The notes beneath the pieces are model-generated. The model was not told the origin of the DNA. It searched no databases and worked only from the letters and a program-made list of their open reading frames with translations. DNA of 64,000 nucleotides, from contig NZ_BNBR01000004.1 of the NCBI RefSeq assembly GCF_014656055.1, forward strand, positions 285,867 through 349,866. Direction: 5' to 3'. The position numbers and the translations under genes are program-made. Numbering within the stretch: position 1 is the stretch's first letter; each line of letters begins with the position of its first letter. Positions 1 to 8,899 of this stretch are shown piece after piece. Origin of the DNA: Streptomyces griseosporeus. Lineage in GTDB: Bacteria > Actinomycetota > Actinomycetes > Streptomycetales > Streptomycetaceae.

Positions 1-660
1 TCCGTGCGCGGCGAGTTCGGCTACTGGGTCTTCGAGGGCGACTGGCAGCCCGCCCAGCGTCCGTCCTGGAACTACCGCGCCGAGGACGGCGGCGGCATCG
101 TCGTCGACATGTTCCCGCACTGGGAGTACGTCCTGCACGAGCTGTTCGGCCGGGTGAAGTCCGTCCAGGCGCTCACCGCCACCCACATCCCGCAGCGCTG
201 GGACGAGAACGGCAAGCCCTACGACGCCACCGCCGACGACGCCGCCTACGGCATCTTCGAGCTGGAGGGCGGCGCGATCGCCCAGATCAACTCCTCCTGG
301 ACCGTCCGCGTCAACCGCGACGAACTCGTCGAGTTCCAGGTCGACGGCACCGAGGGCTCGGCCGTCGCCGGGCTGCGCAACTGCCGCGTCCAGCACCGCA
401 GCGCGACCCCCAAGCCGGTCTGGAACCCCGACATCCCCGCCACCGAGGTCTTCCGCGACCAGTGGCAGGAGGTGCCGGACAACCAGGAGTTCGACAACGG
501 CTTCAAGGCCCAGTGGGAGCTGTTCCTCAAGCACGTCTACGCCGGCGCCCCCTACCACTGGGACCTGCTGGCCGGCGCCCGCGGCGTCCAGCTCGCCGAG
601 CTGGGCCTGCAGTCCTCGGCCGAGGGCCGCCGTATCGACGTACCGGAGATCGCGCTGTGA
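1..660 (+). CDS. Gfo/Idh/MocA-family dehydrogenase, C-terminal part
   Basis: The reading frame is open from the first base, so the gene begins outside the window; the NAD-binding Rossmann half is missing and about 219 residues of the substrate-binding half remain. The visible part fits the C-terminal domain of Gfo/Idh/MocA sugar dehydrogenases: GGGIVVDMFPHWEYV near the start, a long beta-sheet section, and a GARGVQLAELGLQSS helix near the end. The family oxidises or reduces sugars or inositols with NAD(P). Its stop overlaps the GTG start of the next gene (GTGA at 657-660), so it is translationally coupled to the DUF993 gene and the isomerase. The substrate cannot be told from sequence. Confidence 0.85.
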   Translation, partial: SVRGEFGYWVFEGDWQPAQRPSWNYRAEDGGGIVVDMFPHWEYVLHELFGRVKSVQALTATHIPQRWDENGKPYDATADDAAYGIFELEGGAIAQINSSWTVRVNRDELVEFQVDGTEGSAVAGLRNCRVQHRSATPKPVWNPDIPATEVFRDQWQEVPDNQEFDNGFKAQWELFLKHVYAGAPYHWDLLAGARGVQLAELGLQSSAEGRRIDVPEIAL

Positions 661-1808
661 CCATCCAACTGCCTGACGCCGACGGCCGGTTGCGGACCTA
701 CGAGCCCCGCACCGAGCCCCTCGCCGTCACCCCCGGCGCCCCCCTCACCTCCCGTACGGTGTTCTCGGCGGCGCACGTCGTCGCCGATCCGTTCGCCGAC
801 GTCACCCCCGACTCCCCGGCCGCCGTCGACTGGGACGCCACCCTCGCCTTCCGCCGCCACCTGTGGTCACACGGGCTCGGCGTCGCCGAGGCGATGGACA
901 CCGCCCAGCGCGGCATGGGCCTGGACTGGGTGGGAGCGGCCGAGCTGATCCGCCGCAGCGCCGCCGAGGCCAGGGCGGTCGGCGGCCGGATCGCCTGCGG
1001 TGTCGGCACCGACCAGCTCGCCTCCGGCACGCTCGCCGAGGTCCGCGCGGCCTACGAGGAGCAGCTCGCCGTCGTCGAGGCCTCCGGCGCCCAGGCCATC
1101 CTGATGGCCTCCCGCGCCCTCGTCGCCGCGGCCCGGGGCCCCGAGGACTACCTGGAGGTCTACGGCCATCTGCTGCGCCAGGCCGCCGACCCGGTGATCC
1201 TGCACTGGCTCGGCCCGATGTTCGATCCGGCGCTGGAGGGCTACTGGGGGTCCAGCGACCTCGACGCGGCGACGGACACCTTCCTGGAGGTGATCGCCGC
1301 CCACCCCGACAAGGTCGACGGCATCAAGGTCTCCCTCCTCGACGCCCGGCGCGAGATCGACCTGCGCCGCCGCCTGCCGCAGGGCGTGCGCTGCTACACC
1401 GGCGACGACTTCCACTATCCCGAGCTGATCGCCGGCGACGACCAGGGCTTCAGCCACGCCCTGCTCGGCGTCTTCGACCCGCTGGGCCCGCTCGCGGCCG
1501 AGGCGGTCCGGGTCCTGGACACCGGTGACACGGCGGGCTTCCGCGCCCTTCTCGACCCCACGGTCGAGCTGTCCCGCCACCTCTTCCAGGCCCCCACCCG
1601 CTTCTACAAGACGGGCGTGGTCTTCCTGGCCTGGCTGGCCGGCCACCAGAGCCACTTCACCATGGTCGGCGGGCTGCAGTCGGCCCGCTCCCTGCCGCAC
1701 TTCGCCCGCGCCTACGAACTCGCCGACTCCCTCGGCCTGTTCCCCGACCCGAAGCTGGCCGAGGAGCGGATGAAGAACCTGCTCGCCCTGTACGGAGTCG
1801 CCCGGTGA
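657..1808 (+). CDS. DUF993 family (dihydrodipicolinate-synthase-like) protein
   Basis: A 383-residue protein that I recognise as DUF993, a family distantly related to the DapA/aldolase TIM barrels. The GTG start at 657 overlaps the preceding stop, and the protein reads VTIQLPDADGRLRTYEP from there. The stretch KVDGIKVSLLDA contains a lysine in the position expected for a Schiff-base aldolase of this fold; that role is inference. The last codons overlap the next gene by four bases. Such proteins sit beside an oxidoreductase and a sugar isomerase in many actinobacteria, which suggests one step of an unknown sugar or sugar-acid breakdown route. No member is known to me to be characterised. Confidence 0.8.
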   Translation: MTIQLPDADGRLRTYEPRTEPLAVTPGAPLTSRTVFSAAHVVADPFADVTPDSPAAVDWDATLAFRRHLWSHGLGVAEAMDTAQRGMGLDWVGAAELIRRSAAEARAVGGRIACGVGTDQLASGTLAEVRAAYEEQLAVVEASGAQAILMASRALVAAARGPEDYLEVYGHLLRQAADPVILHWLGPMFDPALEGYWGSSDLDAATDTFLEVIAAHPDKVDGIKVSLLDARREIDLRRRLPQGVRCYTGDDFHYPELIAGDDQGFSHALLGVFDPLGPLAAEAVRVLDTGDTAGFRALLDPTVELSRHLFQAPTRFYKTGVVFLAWLAGHQSHFTMVGGLQSARSLPHFARAYELADSLGLFPDPKLAEERMKNLLALYGVAR

Positions 1809-2635
1809 CCGGTCTCGAACGCTTCAGCATCAACCAGATGACGGTCAGGCAGCTGACCCTGCCCGAACTGGTCGACGCCTGCGGACAGTTGGGTGTCGGC
1901 CTGGTCGGCCTGTGGCGGGAACCCGTCCAGGAGTACGGCGTCGAGGCCACCGCCAAGCTGGTCCGCGACGCCGGTCTGACGGTGACGACCCTGTGTCGGG
2001 GCGGCTTCCTCACCGCCACCGACCCGGCCGAGCGGGCCCGCGCCCTGGCCGACAACCGGCGGGCGGTCGACGAGGCCGCGACCCTCGGCACGGACGTCCT
2101 GGTCCTCGTCTCCGGCGGCCTCCCGGCGGGCTCCAAGGACCTGCACGGCGCGCGCGAGCGGATCGCCGACGCCCTCGCGGAACTCGGCCCGTACGCCGAG
2201 CGGCACGGGGTGAAGCTGGCCATCGAACCCCTGCACCCGATGTACGCCGCCGACCGCTGCGTGGTCTCCACCCTCACCCAGGCCCTCGACCTCGCGGAAC
2301 GCTTCCCCGCCCACCAGGTCGGCGTCACCGTGGACACGTACCACATCTGGTGGGACGACCGGGCGCCCGAGCAGATCGCCCGGGCGGGCGCGCAGGGCCG
2401 TATCCACACCTTCCAGCTCGCCGACTGGACGACCCCGCTGCCCGAGGGCGTCCTCAACGGCCGCGGCCAGATCGGCGACGGCTCGATCGACATGCGCGCG
2501 TGGCAGTCCTGCGTGGAGGCGGCCGGCTACACCGGCCCGATCGAGGTCGAACTGTTCAACGACGGCCTGTGGGCCCGGGACGGCCGGGAGGTGCTGGCGG
2601 AGACGGCGGAGAGGTTCGTGCGGCACACCCTGTAG
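1805..2635 (+). CDS. sugar phosphate isomerase/epimerase (xylose-isomerase-like TIM barrel)
   Basis: A 276-residue protein of the AP-endonuclease-2/xylose-isomerase-like superfamily, to which IolE, IolH and hydroxypyruvate isomerases belong. Metal-ligand motifs are visible: KLAIEPLHPMY (Glu), GVTVDTYHIWWD (Asp, His), RIHTFQLADW and GPIEVELFND (the last Glu). It starts with GTG at 1805, four bases inside the DUF993 gene, and is last in its operon. With the dehydrogenase and DUF993 neighbours it probably interconverts keto- and aldo-sugar intermediates; the substrate is unknown. Confidence 0.85.
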   Translation: MTGLERFSINQMTVRQLTLPELVDACGQLGVGLVGLWREPVQEYGVEATAKLVRDAGLTVTTLCRGGFLTATDPAERARALADNRRAVDEAATLGTDVLVLVSGGLPAGSKDLHGARERIADALAELGPYAERHGVKLAIEPLHPMYAADRCVVSTLTQALDLAERFPAHQVGVTVDTYHIWWDDRAPEQIARAGAQGRIHTFQLADWTTPLPEGVLNGRGQIGDGSIDMRAWQSCVEAAGYTGPIEVELFNDGLWARDGREVLAETAERFVRHTL

Positions 2636-2779
2636 CGCGCCTGGCGCGCCGGCCCGGAAAAAAATCTTGGAAGCGGTGTGCAACCCTTCGCGCCCGCGGC
2701 GGGTCGTACGTGGCATCAGGACTTCTGGAGGGGGGATCTGGGGGGATCCGCGGGGGTTCTGATGCGGAGGGGGTGAGCC

Positions 2780-2813
2780 GAGGGGGCTGCGGTCGACGGA
2801 CCGCGGCCCCCTC
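2780..2813. terminator. bidirectional hairpin between convergent operons
   Basis: GAGGGGGCTGCGGTC pairs with GACCGCGGCCCCCTC (one G-U pair), leaving almost no loop besides a few central bases. It lies between the stop of the isomerase gene (2635) and the stop of rbsD (2827), where transcripts from both directions must end. Confidence 0.65.
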
Positions 2814-2826
2814 GCAGCTTCCCGGG

Positions 2827-3216
2827 TCAGAAGAAGACGCCGCAGGTCAGCAGCACATTGGCGTACGGCCGTGCCTCGCCCGTGCGGACCACCAGCCGGG
2901 CGCCCGCCGACCGCTCCTTGAGCGCCGCGTGCGGCACCAGCTCCAGCTCGGGGAAGCGGCCGTCGAGCAGCGCCGCCGCCTCCGGGTTCGCGCCGCGCAC
3001 CTCGCTCGCCGCCGTCGCCCCCTCCACCACCAGCTCCGCCAGCAGCCCGTCCAGCACCTGGGCGAAGGACGGCACCCCGGCCCGGAACGCCAGGTCGACC
3101 ACGCGCGGCCCGTCCGGGATCGGCATGCCCGCGTCGCACACCAGCACCCGGTCCCCGTGTCCCAGCTCGGCGAGGGCCCCGGACAGGTGCCGGTTGAGGA
3201 TTCCCGCCTTTTTCAC
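2827..3216 (-). CDS. rbsD: D-ribose pyranase
   Basis: A 129-residue RbsD/FucU-family protein that converts beta-ribopyranose to beta-ribofuranose so that ribokinase can use it. The N-terminus VKKAGILNRHLSGALAELGH places the catalytic His at residue 20, and VCDAGMPIP and GVPSFAQVLDGLL are family signatures. It is slightly shorter than the E. coli protein (139 residues). The GTG start overlaps the stop of rbsK (GTGA), and it is the last gene of the ribose operon. It is a cytoplasmic homomultimer in known cases. Confidence 0.93.
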   Translation of the reverse strand: MKKAGILNRHLSGALAELGHGDRVLVCDAGMPIPDGPRVVDLAFRAGVPSFAQVLDGLLAELVVEGATAASEVRGANPEAAALLDGRFPELELVPHAALKERSAGARLVVRTGEARPYANVLLTCGVFF

Positions 3217-4115
3217 AGCGCAGCGACCTCCGCCGCCGTCGGGAACGACTCCTGCGCCCCCGGCCGGGTGACGGCCAGCGCCCCGACCCGGGCCGCGTAC
3301 CCGGCCGCTTCCGCCAGCGGGGAGCCCGTGCCCAGCCGCCACGCCAGCGCCGCGGTGAACGCGTCGCCCGCGCCGGTCGTGTCCACGGCGTCGACCGCGA
3401 CCGGCGCGATCCGCGCGACCCCGTCCGCCGACGCCACGAGCGCGCCCTCCGCGCCGAGCGTGACCACCACCGACCGTGGCCCCTTCGCCAGCAGCAGCCG
3501 CGCCCAGTCCTCCGGCCGGTCGCTCACCGCGGCTCCGCCCAGGATCACCCGCGCCTCGTGCTCGTTGACGATCAGCGGGTCGCAGGCGTCCAGCACCTGC
3601 CGCGGCAGCGGACGCGGCGGCGAGGGGTTCAGCACGAAACGGCTGTCCGGCCCCAGCGCGCGCACCACCTCCACGACCGTCTCCAGCGGGATCTCCAGCT
3701 GGGCGGACACCACCCGCGAGGCGTGGAAGAGGCTGCCCGCCGCGCGCACGTCCTCGGGGGTGAGCCGGCCGTTCGCGCCCGGCGACACCACGATGCTGTT
3801 GTCCCCGGACGGGTCCACCGTGATCAGCGCGACCCCGGTCGGCGCCCCGCCGACCAGCACCCCCACCGTGTCCACCCCGGCCGCCCGCTGCGCGTCCAGC
3901 AGCAGCCGGCCGTACGCGTCGTCGCCGACCCGCGCCAGCAGCGCCGTACGCGCCCCGAGCCGGGCCGCCGCCACCGCCTGGTTGGCGCCCTTGCCGCCCG
4001 GGTGGACGGCCAGGTCGGAGCCGAGGACGGTCTCCCCGGCCGCCGGGCGGCGTTCGACCCCGATCACCAGGTCGGCGTTGGCCGACCCCACGACCAGCAG
4101 GTCGTAGTCGTACAT
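3213..4115 (-). CDS. rbsK: ribokinase
   Basis: A 300-residue PfkB-family kinase that phosphorylates ribose to ribose 5-phosphate with ATP. The N-terminal family signature HPGGKGANQAVAAARLG lies around residues 38-54 and DTTGAGDAF at 245-253 holds the catalytic Asp251. VSAQLEIPLE and LVASADG regions match ribokinase rather than fructokinase. It overlaps rbsD by four bases and follows the transporter gene after a 15-bp gap, with the start at the ATG preceded by a GGGGAG ribosome site. Co-occurrence with rbsD and an Rbs-type ABC transporter supports ribose as substrate. Confidence 0.93.
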   Translation of the reverse strand: MYDYDLLVVGSANADLVIGVERRPAAGETVLGSDLAVHPGGKGANQAVAAARLGARTALLARVGDDAYGRLLLDAQRAAGVDTVGVLVGGAPTGVALITVDPSGDNSIVVSPGANGRLTPEDVRAAGSLFHASRVVSAQLEIPLETVVEVVRALGPDSRFVLNPSPPRPLPRQVLDACDPLIVNEHEARVILGGAAVSDRPEDWARLLLAKGPRSVVVTLGAEGALVASADGVARIAPVAVDAVDTTGAGDAFTAALAWRLGTGSPLAEAAGYAARVGALAVTRPGAQESFPTAAEVAAL

Positions 4116-4130
4116 GAAGTGACTCCCCTG

Positions 4131-6077
4131 TCAGCCGCTGAAACCGGCCACGTTGTCCCGCGTGACCACCTTCACCGGCACCTTGACCGTCTGCTCGGTC
4201 TTCCGGCCCTTCAGCGCCGTCAGCGCGTTGTCGACGGCGATCTTCCCGAGCCGGCTGGGCTGCTGGGCCACGGACGCGTACAGCGTGCCCGCCTCGACCG
4301 CCTTCAGCCCGTCCGGGGTGCCGTCGAAGCCGACCACCTGCACGGACTTCCCGGCCTTGGAGCCCAGCGCCTTGACCGCGCCGAGCGCCATCTCGTCGTT
4401 GGCGGCGATGACGCCCTGCACGTCGGGGTGGGCCTGGAGCAGGTTCGACATCACGTCGAGGCCCTTGGTGCGGTCGAAGTCCGCGGGCTGCTGGGCGACG
4501 ACCTCGATGCCCGGGTAGGCCTTCAGCCCCTGTGCGAAGCCCTGGGCACGCTCCCGGGCGGCGGACGTACCGGCCTGCCCCTGGAGGATCACGATCTTCC
4601 CGTGGCCGCCCAGCTTCCCGGCGATGGTCTTCGCCGCCAGCTCGCCGCCGGCCACGTTGTCCGAGGCCACCAGCGCCTTCGTCTGCGCCTTGCTGACGCC
4701 GCGGTCCACGGCGATCACCGGGATGTCCGCCTTGTCGGCGGCCCGTACGGCGGGCCCGGCGGCGTCGGAGTCCACCGGGTTGACGACGATCGCGTCCACG
4801 CCGGAACTGGTGAAGTTCTGGAGCTGGTTGGCCTGCTGCGAGGCGTCGTTCTGCGCGTCGGTGACCGTGAGGTCCACGCCCAGCCGCTTCGCCTCCGCCC
4901 GGGCGCCCGCCTCGATCTGCACGAAGAACGGGTTGTTCAGGGTGGACAGCGCGAGGCCGATCCGCGGGTTCGCCGCCGCCGACGAGCCGCCGTGCAGGAA
5001 GGACGTGGCGCCCACGACGGCCACCGTCACCACGGCCGCCAGCCCGTACGTCACCGCCTGCCGCCCCTTGCCGCCCTGCGAGGCACCCGCCACCGGCGTG
5101 GCACCCGCCTTGCGGCGCAGGGTGTCCAGGAGCACCGCCAGCGCGATCACGACACCGATGACCACCTGCTGCCAGAACGCCGACACGTTCAGCAGGTTCA
5201 GGCCGTTGCGCAGCACCGCCAGGATCAGCGCGCCGATCAGCGTCCCGGACGCCTTGCCGGTGCCGCCCGCGAGCGACGCCCCGCCGATGACGACGGCGGC
5301 GATCGCGTCCAGCTCGTAGCCGTCGGCGGCCTGCGGCTGCGCCGAGGACAGCCGCGCGGCGAGCACGACACCGGCCACGGCGGCGAACAGCCCCGACAGC
5401 GCGTAGATGGCGAGCTTCTGCTTCCTCACCCGCAGCCCGGACAGCCGCGCGGCCTCCTCGTTGCCGCCGATCGCGTACATGGACCGGCCGATGTACGTCC
5501 GCCCCAGCACGAACGCGGCGACCAGCCCCATGACGGCCATGACGAGCACCGGCACGGGCAGCCATCCGCCGAGCGTGTCCCCGAGGTGGGAGACGGAGTC
5601 GGGGAACGGGATCGGGGAGCCCTCGGAGATCACCAGCGACAGACCGCGCCCCACCGACAGCATCGCGAGCGTCGCGATGAACGGCGGCAGCTTGCCGTAC
5701 GCGATGAGGAAACCGTTCACCAGCCCGGCCGCGATCCCGGTCGCGACGGCGAGGACCACCGCGAGCGCCACCGGCACGCCGTGCTGTGTGGCGCTCCAGG
5801 CCAGCACGGTCGCGGACAGCGCGGCGACGGAGCCGACCGACAGGTCGATGCCCGCGGAGACGATCACGAAGGTGACACCGAAGGCGAGGACGGCCGTCAC
5901 GGCCGCCTGCACCCCGATGTTGAGCAGGTTGTCCGTCGTCAGGAAGTCCCCGGACAGCGCCGACAGCGCGACGACGAGGACGATCAGCGCGGTGAGCGCG
6001 CCGTTGTCGAGCAGCACACGGCGGACCGCCGCGGCGCCACCGGCGCCCGAGGTGCTCTTGAGCGTTTCAGCGGCCAC
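4131..6077 (-). CDS. fused ribose ABC permease and substrate-binding protein (RbsC-RbsB)
   Basis: A 648-residue protein made of two normally separate parts. Residues about 1-330 are an RbsC-type permease with repeated membrane helices and the signature VIVSAGIDLSVGSVAALS. Residues about 335-355 form one extra hydrophobic helix, followed by a complete periplasmic-binding-protein fold (RIGLALSTLNNPFF, DAIVVNPVDSDAAG, IPVIAVDRGV, VQGVIAANDEMALGA, VVGFDGTPDG). The binding domain has no own lipobox; the extra helix would tether it outside the membrane. The GTG start lies 11 bp inside rbsA. No separate rbsB or rbsC lies in the operon. Ribose specificity is inferred from rbsK and rbsD downstream. 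Confidence 0.92.
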   Translation of the reverse strand: MAAETLKSTSGAGGAAAVRRVLLDNGALTALIVLVVALSALSGDFLTTDNLLNIGVQAAVTAVLAFGVTFVIVSAGIDLSVGSVAALSATVLAWSATQHGVPVALAVVLAVATGIAAGLVNGFLIAYGKLPPFIATLAMLSVGRGLSLVISEGSPIPFPDSVSHLGDTLGGWLPVPVLVMAVMGLVAAFVLGRTYIGRSMYAIGGNEEAARLSGLRVRKQKLAIYALSGLFAAVAGVVLAARLSSAQPQAADGYELDAIAAVVIGGASLAGGTGKASGTLIGALILAVLRNGLNLLNVSAFWQQVVIGVVIALAVLLDTLRRKAGATPVAGASQGGKGRQAVTYGLAAVVTVAVVGATSFLHGGSSAAANPRIGLALSTLNNPFFVQIEAGARAEAKRLGVDLTVTDAQNDASQQANQLQNFTSSGVDAIVVNPVDSDAAGPAVRAADKADIPVIAVDRGVSKAQTKALVASDNVAGGELAAKTIAGKLGGHGKIVILQGQAGTSAARERAQGFAQGLKAYPGIEVVAQQPADFDRTKGLDVMSNLLQAHPDVQGVIAANDEMALGAVKALGSKAGKSVQVVGFDGTPDGLKAVEAGTLYASVAQQPSRLGKIAVDNALTALKGRKTEQTVKVPVKVVTRDNVAGFSG

Positions 6078-7587
6078 GGACGGCCTCCTTGTCGGTCGTG
6101 GGGTTGCTGACGGCGAGCGCCATGACGGCGTCTTGTGTGGCCTCCTCGGCGGACAGCTCTCCGGCGATCCGGCCCTGGGCCATGACCAGCACCCGGTCGC
6201 TCATGCCGAGCACCTCGGGCAGATCGCTGGAGATCATGAGGACGGCGGCACCGGCGGCCGTCAGCTCGTTGACGAGCTGGTAGATCTCGACCTTGGCGCC
6301 GACGTCGATGCCGCGCGTCGGCTCGTCGAGGATCAGCACCTTGGTGTCGGCGAGCAGCCACTTGCCGATGACGACCTTCTGCTGGTTGCCGCCGGACAGG
6401 GTCCGCACCCGCTGCCCGAGGCCCGCCATCCGCACGCCGAGCTGCCCGGCGATCCGCTCGGCCGCCGCGCGCTGCCCCTTCAGGTCGACCAGCCCGGCCC
6501 GGGTCGCGGACCGCAGGGTCACGAGCCCCAGGTTCTCCTCGACCGACGCGTCCAGCACCAGCCCCTGGCCCTTGCGGTCCTCGGGGACGAGCCCGATCCC
6601 GGCGGCCATCGCCGCGCCCACGTCATGCCGCCGCACGGCGGCACCGGAGACCTTCACCGCTCCCTTGTCGTACGGGTCGGCGCCGAACACCGCCCGCACG
6701 ACCTCGGTCCGCCCGGCGCCGACCAGTCCGGCGATGCCGACGACCTCGCCCGCGTGCACCTCGAAGCCGACGTCGTGGAAGACGCCGTCGCGGGTCAGCC
6801 CCTCGACGGTGAGCAGCGGGGCGCCCTTGCCGGCCCGCTCGCGCGGGTACTGCTGCTCGATCGACCGCCCCACCATGAGCCGTACCAGCTCGTCCTGGGG
6901 TGTGGAGGCGGGCACCTGGCCGACGCTGCGGCCGTCCCGGATCACCGTCACCCGGTCGCCGAGGGCGGCGATCTCCTCCAGGTGGTGGGTGATGAAGACG
7001 ATGCCGACGCCGTCCTCGCGCAGGGTGCGCACCAGGCCGAAGAGCCGGTCGACCTCCTCGGAGGTGAGCACGGCGGTGGGCTCGTCCATGACGAGCACCC
7101 GCGCCCGCAGGCTCAGCGCCTTGGCGATCTCGACCATCTGCAGCCGGGCGATGCCGAGTTCGCGCACCCGCGCGCGGGGCGACACGTCGACGCCGACCCG
7201 CTCCAGCAGGGCCGCGGCGTCGGCCTCCATCCGCTTGCGGTCGATCATCCCGAAGCGGCGCGGCTGCCGGCCGAGGAAGATGTTCTCGGCGACGGTCAGG
7301 TCGGGTACGAGGTTGAACTCCTGGTGGATGGTGGCGATCCCGAGGCGCTCGGAGTCCTGCGCCCCCTTGATCCGCACCTCCTCGCCGCCGACGAGGATCC
7401 GCCCGGAGTCCGGGGTGTGGGCGCCGGAGAGCATCTTGATGAGGGTGCTCTTGCCCGCGCCGTTCTCACCGAGGAGCACATGCACCTCGCCGCGGCGCAG
7501 GTCGAAGTCGACGCCGTCGAGCGCGACCACGCCGGGGAAGGTCTTGCGTATGCCCTCGATGCGCAGCAACTCGTCCGGGTCGCTCAC
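6067..7587 (-). CDS. rbsA: ribose ABC transporter ATP-binding protein
   Basis: A 506-residue tandem ATPase typical of carbohydrate uptake transporter family 2. The first half has Walker A GENGAGKST near residue 40 and VLVMDEPTA as Walker B, but its signature loop reads LGIARLQMVEI rather than a normal LSGGQ type. The second half has a degenerate Walker A (GLVGAGRTEV) and an intact signature LSGGNQQKV with LILDEPTRGID. One-sided degeneracy is usual in this family. The GTG start overlaps the repressor stop by four bases, so repressor, ATPase and permease are co-translated. Confidence 0.92.
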   Translation of the reverse strand: MSDPDELLRIEGIRKTFPGVVALDGVDFDLRRGEVHVLLGENGAGKSTLIKMLSGAHTPDSGRILVGGEEVRIKGAQDSERLGIATIHQEFNLVPDLTVAENIFLGRQPRRFGMIDRKRMEADAAALLERVGVDVSPRARVRELGIARLQMVEIAKALSLRARVLVMDEPTAVLTSEEVDRLFGLVRTLREDGVGIVFITHHLEEIAALGDRVTVIRDGRSVGQVPASTPQDELVRLMVGRSIEQQYPRERAGKGAPLLTVEGLTRDGVFHDVGFEVHAGEVVGIAGLVGAGRTEVVRAVFGADPYDKGAVKVSGAAVRRHDVGAAMAAGIGLVPEDRKGQGLVLDASVEENLGLVTLRSATRAGLVDLKGQRAAAERIAGQLGVRMAGLGQRVRTLSGGNQQKVVIGKWLLADTKVLILDEPTRGIDVGAKVEIYQLVNELTAAGAAVLMISSDLPEVLGMSDRVLVMAQGRIAGELSAEEATQDAVMALAVSNPTTDKEAVRGR

Positions 7588-8618
7588 GACGTGCTCCTTT
7601 GCACTGGGGAGGGGGGAAGCGGCTGGGGCGGCTCACCGCACGAGCGGCGTACGACGAGCCGGGCGGGCAGGGTCACCGACCGCGGCGGCCGCCCTTCGAT
7701 GCGGTCGACCAGCGCCCGGACGGCGGCCCGCCCCAGCTCGCCGGTCGGCTGGGCGATCGCGGTGACCGGCGGATCGGTGTGCACGAACCAGGGGATGTCG
7801 TCGAACGCGGCGAGCGCGAGGTCACCGGGGACGGTGAGTCCCCGTGCCCGTACGGCGTCCAGCGCGCCGAGCGCCATCAGGTTGTCGGCGGCGAAGACGA
7901 CCTCGGGCGGCTCGGGCAGGTCGAGGAATCCCTCGGTGACCCGCCGCCCGCTCTCGGCCTGGAAGTCGCCCTGGCCGATGTAGGCGTCCGGCAGCGGCAG
8001 CCCGAGGTCGGCGAGCGCCTCCCGGAACGCCTCCACGCGCTCGCGGCCGGTGGTGGTGGCGGCCGGCCCGGCGATGATGGCGAGCCGCCGGTGCCCGAGC
8101 CCGTGCAGGTGGGCGACGAGGTCCCGGACGGCGGCCCGCCCGTCGGACCGGACGACGGGCACGTCGACGCCGGGGATCCAGCGGTCGACGAAGACCATGG
8201 GCGTCCCGGCGCGCGCGGCGTCCAGCATGAGCGGGGAGCCGCCGTCGGTGGGGGAGACCAGCAGCCCGTCGATCCGCCGGTCGAGCAGGGTGCGGACGTG
8301 GTGGTCCTGGAGGTCGGGCCGCTCGTCGGCGTTGCCGATGATGACGCTGTAGCCGAGGGCCCGCGCCTCTTCCTCGACGGACCGGGCCAGCTCGGTGAAG
8401 TAGGGGTTCAGGACGTCGCTGATGACCAGCCCGAGGGTGTGGGTCTGGTCGGTGCGCAGCGACCGGGCGACGGCGTTCGGCCGGTAGCCGAGGGCCGCGA
8501 CGGCCGCCATGACCCGCCGTCGCGCGTCCTCGCTGACCGAGGGATGGTCGTTCAGCACCCGCGACACCGTGGCCACGGACACCCCGGCCTCGGCGGCCAC
8601 GTCCTTGATGCTCGCCAT
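7584..8618 (-). CDS. LacI-family transcriptional repressor of the ribose operon
   Basis: A 344-residue LacI/GalR-type regulator. The start is the ATG giving MASIKDVAAEAGVSVATVSRVLN, the standard helix-turn-helix plus hinge, preceded by GAGGAGG; upstream in-frame codons add only unrelated residues. The rest is a sugar-binding periplasmic-type domain (LGLVISDVLNPYFTELARSVEE, VDRWIPGVDVPVVRSD, LALAAFDDIPWF). It is the first gene of the operon it presumably controls, with two operator-like dyads just upstream, so autoregulation with release by ribose or ribose phosphate is the likely mode. The gene could be called rbsR by position only. Confidence 0.9.
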   Translation of the reverse strand: MASIKDVAAEAGVSVATVSRVLNDHPSVSEDARRRVMAAVAALGYRPNAVARSLRTDQTHTLGLVISDVLNPYFTELARSVEEEARALGYSVIIGNADERPDLQDHHVRTLLDRRIDGLLVSPTDGGSPLMLDAARAGTPMVFVDRWIPGVDVPVVRSDGRAAVRDLVAHLHGLGHRRLAIIAGPAATTTGRERVEAFREALADLGLPLPDAYIGQGDFQAESGRRVTEGFLDLPEPPEVVFAADNLMALGALDAVRARGLTVPGDLALAAFDDIPWFVHTDPPVTAIAQPTGELGRAAVRALVDRIEGRPPRSVTLPARLVVRRSCGEPPQPLPPSPVQRSTS

Positions 8619-8637
8619 GCGCCGCGCCACCTCCTCG

Positions 8638-8651
8638 TGGAATCGATTACA
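8638..8651. promoter_or_regulatory. LacI-type operator, proximal copy
   Basis: TGGAATCGATTACA is a near-perfect dyad (TGGAATC against GATTACA, one mismatch) with the central CG typical of LacI/GalR operators. It lies 20 bp upstream of the repressor start codon. Confidence 0.6.
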
Positions 8652-8671
8652 CGACCGCGACAGGAGGAGAT

Positions 8672-8685
8672 TGGAAACGATTACA
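8672..8685. promoter_or_regulatory. LacI-type operator, distal copy
   Basis: TGGAAACGATTACA matches the proximal copy at 13 of 14 bases and starts 34 bp further upstream, about three helical turns, so two repressor dimers could sit on the same DNA face. No other gene shares this region in the operon direction. Confidence 0.6.
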
Positions 8686-8899
8686 CGCCGCCGGATCAAC
8701 CCCCCGGCCGCATCCCGAGACCGGATCGTGATGAGGGGGCGCTCAGACGGGCGCGAGGTGAGGGGGGAGGGGGTAGATCAATTCTCCCCCGCGGAGAGGC
8801 CCCGTGTCACCGTCCTGCGGAATGATCTTTATGTGTGTTCTGTCCCTTTAGGCTGGCGGGGCGCGAAGGCAACAGCCCGTCATGGAAGGGGACTTGAGA

